NCBI RefSeq assembly: GCF_001683795.1
Contig: NZ_LIGX01000001.1
Coordinates: forward strand, 147,686 to 182,903
DNA from: Neoakkermansia glycaniphila
GTDB taxonomy: Bacteria > Verrucomicrobiota > Verrucomicrobiia > Verrucomicrobiales > Akkermansiaceae
DNA length: 35,218 bases
Direction of reading: 5' to 3'
Position 1 is the stretch's first letter; each line of letters begins with the position of its first letter. Under the pieces are notes generated by a model, which searched no databases, was not told where the DNA came from, and saw only the letters and a list, made by a program, of their open reading frames with translations. The translations under genes were made by a program, and so were the position numbers. Shown piece after piece: positions 31,241 to 35,218 of this stretch.

Positions 31241-31265
31241 AAAAGTTAATAATGAACAGGTAATA
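31241..31265 (-). repeat. Prophage leader motif, copy 3
   Basis: This leader contains both shared 13-mers: AAAAGTTAATAAT (also at 30323-30335) and TGAACAGGTAATA (also at 29943-29955), given on the plus strand. Confidence 0.55.
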
Positions 31266-31286
31266 TTCCATGGAAAAAGTGCGTGT

Positions 31287-31739
31287 CTATTTCCCGGCGG
31301 GGGTGATGGCCGTGCCTGTTTTCTGCGGTTGTGGCCCGTAGGTGAGATGCCCGTCCTTCAGAATCAGGCACGTCCCGTCCTTGCAGATGATGACGCCAGC
31401 CTCGCGGGACGCCTCCACCGTATGCCCGCATCCGGTCAGCCCCAGAGAGGCCAGCCAGCTTGCGGCGGCGAGAGCTGCGGCCACCGCCAGCCCCCACAGA
31501 GCCTTCCACCAGCCGGAAGACGCCTCCCGGAGCTTCAGCTTCGCATAGGCCAGCAGATCGGCCAGCGCGTGCTGGCCCAGCGTCGGCAGGATATTCCCGG
31601 CCACCCGGAGCCACGCCTGCTTCTCGACATCGGGCAGCGAGCCCCAGTCGAAATCCGCATTCGGGTTCAGTCCGGTCCGGTACTGGCGGTAGATCGCCAT
31701 GGCGACCTCTTCGGTATGATTGCATGTATTCGTATTCAT
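31287..31739 (-). CDS. Small phage membrane protein, possible lysis accessory
   Basis: A 150-residue protein with a helical N-terminus, one hydrophobic segment (ALWGLAVAAALAAASWLASLGLTGC, residues 80-104) and a short polar C-terminal domain with two cysteines (ICKDGTCLILKDGHLTYG). LTGC right after the helix looks like a lipobox, so an internal start could yield a spanin-like lipoprotein. It precedes the holin-like and endolysin genes. No family is recognised. Confidence 0.45.
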   Translation of the reverse strand: MNTNTCNHTEEVAMAIYRQYRTGLNPNADFDWGSLPDVEKQAWLRVAGNILPTLGQHALADLLAYAKLKLREASSGWWKALWGLAVAAALAAASWLASLGLTGCGHTVEASREAGVIICKDGTCLILKDGHLTYGPQPQKTGTAITPAGK

Positions 31740-31805
31740 GTTGTTTGTGTTCTTCTATTGTTTGGAAGGATGTTGAAAAAGAGAGGAAAAGGAACCCCGC
31801 ACGGG

Positions 31806-32384
31806 TCAAATGGCGATAAAATACTCCAGCCGGATCAGGCGAAATTGCGGTTCACACACGATGGAAAAACGGTAAAATCCCGGACTGGAAAACTCCGTCT
31901 CCTTCGGAAGCCATGTGAAACCGCCGGGTTTGATGAAAAGCGCTTTCCCGCGAGTCGGATGCAGGGCGAACCAAAGCTGGCAGGAAGTCACATTCACCCC
32001 GTCGAACTCCATCCGCAACGCCGACAGATCAACCACCTCCCGCTCCGGCGGCACCCAGTTCAGATTATAGACATGGCCGTGTTGCAGCAGCCCGTCTTCC
32101 GGCAGGCCGGAGACGAGAGGCAGCCCGGAGGCCACGCCGGGCTGCGGAGCTTCCCTGCGGCGCACCGTCCCCCCGGCGATCACTCGCCCCCACGCCGGAG
32201 TCACCAGAGCATCGTCATCCGTCAGGAGCAACTCCATCCCCGGAGCCACGGCGATATACTGCCCCGGCTCCTCGATATTCAGAAACGGAAAAGGCAGATT
32301 GTTCTCGATTACGACGACGGAGCAGGGGGCAGTCGCCGTAATCGCATAAGTCATACCCGGAGTAGTTTGTACGGAAATAGTCAT
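31806..32384 (-). CDS. Phage protein sharing an N-terminal domain with 34003-34836
   Basis: A 192-residue protein. The first ~70 residues contain TPGMTYAIT, EEPGQYIAVAP and SALVT-like DDALVTP, closely matching the N-terminus of the product of 34003-34836. The C-terminal part is different and includes WLPKETEFSSPGFYRFSIV. The shared domain is probably a small beta structure, perhaps for attachment to the tail or decoration. Between them lie the two tail-fibre-like genes. Confidence 0.5.
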   Translation of the reverse strand: MTISVQTTPGMTYAITATAPCSVVVIENNLPFPFLNIEEPGQYIAVAPGMELLLTDDDALVTPAWGRVIAGGTVRRREAPQPGVASGLPLVSGLPEDGLLQHGHVYNLNWVPPEREVVDLSALRMEFDGVNVTSCQLWFALHPTRGKALFIKPGGFTWLPKETEFSSPGFYRFSIVCEPQFRLIRLEYFIAI

Positions 32385-32426
32385 GATATTGTTCTGCTTG
32401 AAAGGTTCATGGGCCGGGGAAACAGT

Positions 32427-33188
32427 TCAGGAGAGCTCTTGCGGCGGGCGAATCCCCGTGTACCGCGCCACCCCCTTGTTCCATCCCGGCCAGGCGGACA
32501 CCAACCCCTCGCCGAGCCAGGCGACATCCGTTGCCTCGTAGTGGCAATAAATGAAATCCAGCCGCACGACGCTTGCCATCGCGCGCGACACCGCCTCGGA
32601 AGAATTGTTGTACCACTCCACCCCGTCCCAGCTCGTATACGGGCAGGACGAATTGTCCGTGCCGCCATACGCCAGCCCCGTCACACACTTCACTTGCCGG
32701 CTCCGCACGGCGGCGGCATTGATAATGCCCAGAGCATCATCCCCGTTGGCCGAGTTCAGCATCACCTCCACCCTGTACCATCCCCCCGGCAGCGCGGGCC
32801 GCTTGAGCCAGGTATTGGGGCAGGAGGCGGATTCATGCCAGTTCTCCGTATTCGCGCTTCGCTCCAGCACGAACTCATTGATCTGGCCTCTCGTCGGCAC
32901 AGCCTCCTCCGGAATATACGGCCACGTCGCCCCCGCATTCGTATTGTGGTAGCGCAGCCAGACGGAAGGCCCCGTACCGATCTGCACATCTGCGTTGAAA
33001 ATGACGGGACGCGTCACCGTCCCCCCGTTCCAGCTCCCGCCGCTTCCGCTCCCGCCGCCCATCTCCGCGAGCCTCCCCTCCACATATGCCGCCACCTGCG
33101 CGCCGGACACCAGCCCCGCCTCCCCCGCAGACACGGAAGCCGCCACCCGCAGCAGAGACAAATTCCCCAGTTTCAGTTCCCGCAGCAT
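32427..33188 (-). CDS. Tail-fibre-like protein
   Basis: A 253-residue protein starting two bases after the stop of the next upstream fibre gene. The start LKLGNLSLLRVAASVSAGEAG is followed by a glycine/serine linker (MGGGSGSGG) and a C-terminal beta-rich domain with many Trp, Tyr and Asn residues, as in receptor-binding tips. The receptor is unknown. Confidence 0.55.
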   Translation of the reverse strand: MLRELKLGNLSLLRVAASVSAGEAGLVSGAQVAAYVEGRLAEMGGGSGSGGSWNGGTVTRPVIFNADVQIGTGPSVWLRYHNTNAGATWPYIPEEAVPTRGQINEFVLERSANTENWHESASCPNTWLKRPALPGGWYRVEVMLNSANGDDALGIINAAAVRSRQVKCVTGLAYGGTDNSSCPYTSWDGVEWYNNSSEAVSRAMASVVRLDFIYCHYEATDVAWLGEGLVSAWPGWNKGVARYTGIRPPQELS

Positions 33189-33190
33189 GG

Positions 33191-33919
33191 CTACTCCACA
33201 ATCGCGTAAAGGGTTCCCGCATCCTTCACGGCGAGCGCATCATAGGCCGCCTGCGTGAGAGACTTCGCCTGCGCGAACTTCCCGTCCGCATAAGCCTTCG
33301 CCTCCGCCACGGCCCCCGCCTTCGCCGTGGATGCCACCGCATCCGCCTGCGCCTTCGTGTAATACCCCGCCAACTGCGCCGCCACCCATTCCTCCTGCGC
33401 ATACCCCGCCAGAGACACGCTCGTATCCCCTACCTTCACCCACTTCTCCTCAATCCAGACATACTGCTCCCGGATGGACGCATCCGCCGACTCGGGATGC
33501 TCCCACCCCTTCGGCACGAGATAAATCACATCCGCCACCCCTTGCAGCGGCAGAGCATCCGTCGGCACAATCCGGATATGGTGCTTCGCCGCAATCTGCG
33601 CATCCACCCACGCCTGCGACGCATACGCCGCAAGCTGCGTCGTCGTCCACGCCTGCGTCGCATAGGCAGAGAGAGCGGAACCGTCCAGCTTCGCATTCCA
33701 CGCCGTCCTCTCCGCTGCCGTCACATGCAGAGCGGCATTCCCCGTGTGCGCCGTCAGCGTGGCGGCGTCCGCCTTCGCATTCCACGCGGCACGCTCCGCC
33801 GCCGTCACATGCGCCGTCGAATTGCCGGAATGCGTCGTCAAATCCCCCGCCAGCGCAAACGTCGTCAGATCGACGAGCAGCACGGAGCCGAGATACAATT
33901 TTGTCGTTTTGGTTGCCAT
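33191..33919 (-). CDS. Phage tail fibre with HVTAAERxAWNAK repeats
   Basis: A 242-residue protein. Two copies of the repeat unit HSGNSTAHVTAAERAAWNAK / HTGNAALHVTAAERTAWNAK are present, a well-known tail-fibre stalk motif. They are followed by AYATQAWTTTQLAAYASQAWVDAQIAA repeats and a second Ala-rich region (AQADAVASTAKAGAVAEAK). These form trimeric coiled stalks. The short final segment (YDALAVKDAGTLYAIVE) is a fibre-module end. It is probably assembled with the 32427 product. Confidence 0.75.
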   Translation of the reverse strand: MATKTTKLYLGSVLLVDLTTFALAGDLTTHSGNSTAHVTAAERAAWNAKADAATLTAHTGNAALHVTAAERTAWNAKLDGSALSAYATQAWTTTQLAAYASQAWVDAQIAAKHHIRIVPTDALPLQGVADVIYLVPKGWEHPESADASIREQYVWIEEKWVKVGDTSVSLAGYAQEEWVAAQLAGYYTKAQADAVASTAKAGAVAEAKAYADGKFAQAKSLTQAAYDALAVKDAGTLYAIVE

Positions 33920-34002
33920 GATATTTTTGAGGTACGATTTATGAGGTACAAGGTACGATTATTGATGTTTGCGGGCGTTGCCCTGAAGAAGAGAAAGATT
34001 GT

Positions 34003-34836
34003 TCAGGAGGTGGTAGAGACTTGCAGGACGTAGAGAGTCTGAGCGCGCGTATGCAGCGGATCGAAGGCCCCCTCCTCCCGCAACGCCACCTGCGCGTAAT
34101 CCGCCAGATCGGCGGGCCGGGCGAGCGTCATATCCCCCTCCGGCAGATAATCCCATCCGGGCGCGCCCGCATCGTCCAGACAGCCGATCCCCTCCCGGTG
34201 GGCAATCGCCTCGACCCGGCACAGCAGCTTTCCCTCCGTCCCGTCCACGCCGTATTCCCGGCTCTCCTTCGCCTCCTCCCGGTGGGAAGACACCACCACC
34301 ACATCCCCCGCAGCAAGGCGCAGCCCCTCGTCAAACGTCCACACATTCACCCTGTCGTTCACCTGCACCACACCCTCCCGCGACAGCCCCAGCCACACCG
34401 GCCCGCCCTCCATCCGCCGCCACACCTTCAGCCACACCGGATTTTTGTGAAACTCGTACCCCGACCGCCCCTTCAGGGCCACCCGCCGCAACTCGCCGGA
34501 CACCTCCGCCTCGAACGCGAACCCGCCGGCATTCAGATTATCCGTCCCGTCCCCCGGCGCAAAAGGCAGCACGGCGGACTCTATCCCGATTACGCCCCCG
34601 CCGGACGCCGCGCGGCAGAGCGCACCGGCAGGGGCTGACCTAAAAGACCGCGTCACGAGAGCGGAAGATCCGGACACGCGCAACGCTCCGGTCGGAGCCA
34701 CCACCAGATACTGCCCCGGCTCCGTCATCGAGCAGAGCAGCACCTCGCTTCCATCCTCCCGCAGGGCGGAAACCCTCACAGGCTCGGAAGTCGTAATCGC
34801 GTACGTTTCGCCGGGAGTCGTATCAATCGTCATCAT
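34003..34836 (-). CDS. Phage protein sharing an N-terminal domain with 31806-32384
   Basis: A 277-residue protein. The N-terminus (TPGETYAITTSEP, TEPGQYLVVAP, SSALVTRSF) matches that of the 31806-32384 product. The remainder is beta-rich with WLKVWRRMEGGPVWLGLSREG and NDRVNVWTFDEGL, and a C-terminal helix with ADLADYAQVAL. Position at the front of the fibre genes suggests a tail or adsorption component. Confidence 0.5.
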   Translation of the reverse strand: MMTIDTTPGETYAITTSEPVRVSALREDGSEVLLCSMTEPGQYLVVAPTGALRVSGSSALVTRSFRSAPAGALCRAASGGGVIGIESAVLPFAPGDGTDNLNAGGFAFEAEVSGELRRVALKGRSGYEFHKNPVWLKVWRRMEGGPVWLGLSREGVVQVNDRVNVWTFDEGLRLAAGDVVVVSSHREEAKESREYGVDGTEGKLLCRVEAIAHREGIGCLDDAGAPGWDYLPEGDMTLARPADLADYAQVALREEGAFDPLHTRAQTLYVLQVSTTS

Positions 34837-34866
34837 AAAATCATTAAAACTTGTTCAAACCCATCT

Positions 34867-35218
34867 TCATGCCTCCGTCTGCATCTGGATGATGCGCGCC
34901 GACAGCGTCCGGCTGATCGCCGGAGAAATCAAATACCCGCCCCACGGCCCGCGCGCCTGGTGCGGCCACACCGTCAGGCGCACCTGCGTATCCCCCCACA
35001 CCGGGCCCGCCCAGCCGTAATTCCAGTCATAGCTCCCCCGGCAGTGGCCGTTCTGCTGCTGGTGGCGGTCCATCAGCACCGCCCCCGAGGGCAGACTCTC
35101 CAGCCGCACCCGCACTCCTGTGGACACCTTTTTCTGCCCCTTCGTAAAATACCCCCGCACCTCCGTCTCCGGCAGGCAGGCGGCATACACGGCAGCCACC
35201 TCCCCATTGTCCCCCTCC
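34867..35218 (-). CDS. Phage structural protein, 5' partial
   Basis: The frame is open to the right edge, so the gene starts outside the window; the GTG at 35199 is an internal codon. The visible ~116 residues include YFTKGQKKVSTGVRVRLESL, then a Trp/Gly-rich part with DWNYGWAGPVWGDTQVRL and HQARGPWGGYLISP. It ends 30 bases before the next gene. Function is unknown; the context suggests a tail component. Confidence 0.5.
   Translation of the reverse strand, partial: EGDNGEVAAVYAACLPETEVRGYFTKGQKKVSTGVRVRLESLPSGAVLMDRHQQQNGHCRGSYDWNYGWAGPVWGDTQVRLTVWPHQARGPWGGYLISPAISRTLSARIIQMQTEA

Larger units (their letters stand above)
26845..35218. mobile_element. Prophage, left end; continues past the window
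   Basis: From the tRNA 3' end onwards all genes run on the minus strand and encode phage products: portal, scaffold-like protein, endolysin, small membrane proteins and tail-fibre-like proteins. The portal type suggests a short-tailed (podovirus-like) phage. No integrase, terminase or major capsid gene is in view. The left boundary is inferred from the tRNA; the right boundary is outside the window. The stretch 26890-27060 holds no gene I can support. Confidence 0.8.

Noticed and set aside
31329..33209. 626-codon plus-strand frame
   Set aside because: Antisense to several prophage genes including fibre-like proteins; no protein features of its own.

Overview
The window looks like chromosome of a host-associated bacterium in the Verrucomicrobiota, most likely Akkermansia or a close relative. 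This is an inference from gene content (secreted SGNH and sialate-esterase-like hydrolases, an AddAB-type pair, a YkuE-like phosphoesterase, weak Shine-Dalgarno signals) and the GC-rich backbone; no species marker such as rRNA is present. A GC-rich backbone is interrupted by strikingly AT-rich polymorphic-toxin cargo.

Region 1 (1-14129) is the most unusual part. It opens with the C-terminal end of an Rhs/YD-repeat gene that begins outside the window. After it come six further cassettes, each a near-identical GC-rich piece of the Rhs core (about 140-175 codons, ending in the DGRWINRDPIAE...GGRNLY hallmark) fused to an unrelated AT-rich C-terminal tip and followed by a small putative immunity gene. 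Two tips can be named: a HExxHxxGxxD zinc-metallopeptidase (cassette 6) and a DUF4329 domain (cassette 7). Nearly all immunity candidates carry a signal peptide, lipobox or membrane segment, so the toxins probably act in the cell envelope. Long perfect hairpins sit just before cassettes 2-6. Cassettes 3 and 7 carry an in-frame TAG, after which the reading frame continues to exactly the expected end beside the immunity gene. Two further immunity genes (1250-1627, 11825-12265) follow only a toxin-tail remnant. I read the locus as a recombining store of displaced Rhs tips with immunity genes retained.

Region 2 (14182-26844) is chromosomal: two paralogous small proteins, a small membrane-anchored protein, a membrane metallophosphoesterase, a secreted SGNH hydrolase, a convergent secreted sialate-O-acetylesterase-like enzyme, a 40-codon hydrophobic ORF behind a consensus sigma70 promoter, the AddB-like and AddA-like helicase-nuclease pair, a secreted protein with a clan-CD-like His/Cys arrangement, and tRNA-Ala(CGC).

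Region 3 (26845-35218) is one end of a prophage next to the tRNA gene. All its genes are on the minus strand: tail-fibre-like proteins, two proteins sharing an N-terminal domain, small membrane proteins, a GH108-like endolysin, a small virion protein, a podovirus-type portal, a small protein and a scaffold-like protein. The operon ends at a hairpin near the tRNA gene, and no major capsid gene lies between the scaffold gene and that boundary. The prophage continues past the right edge.
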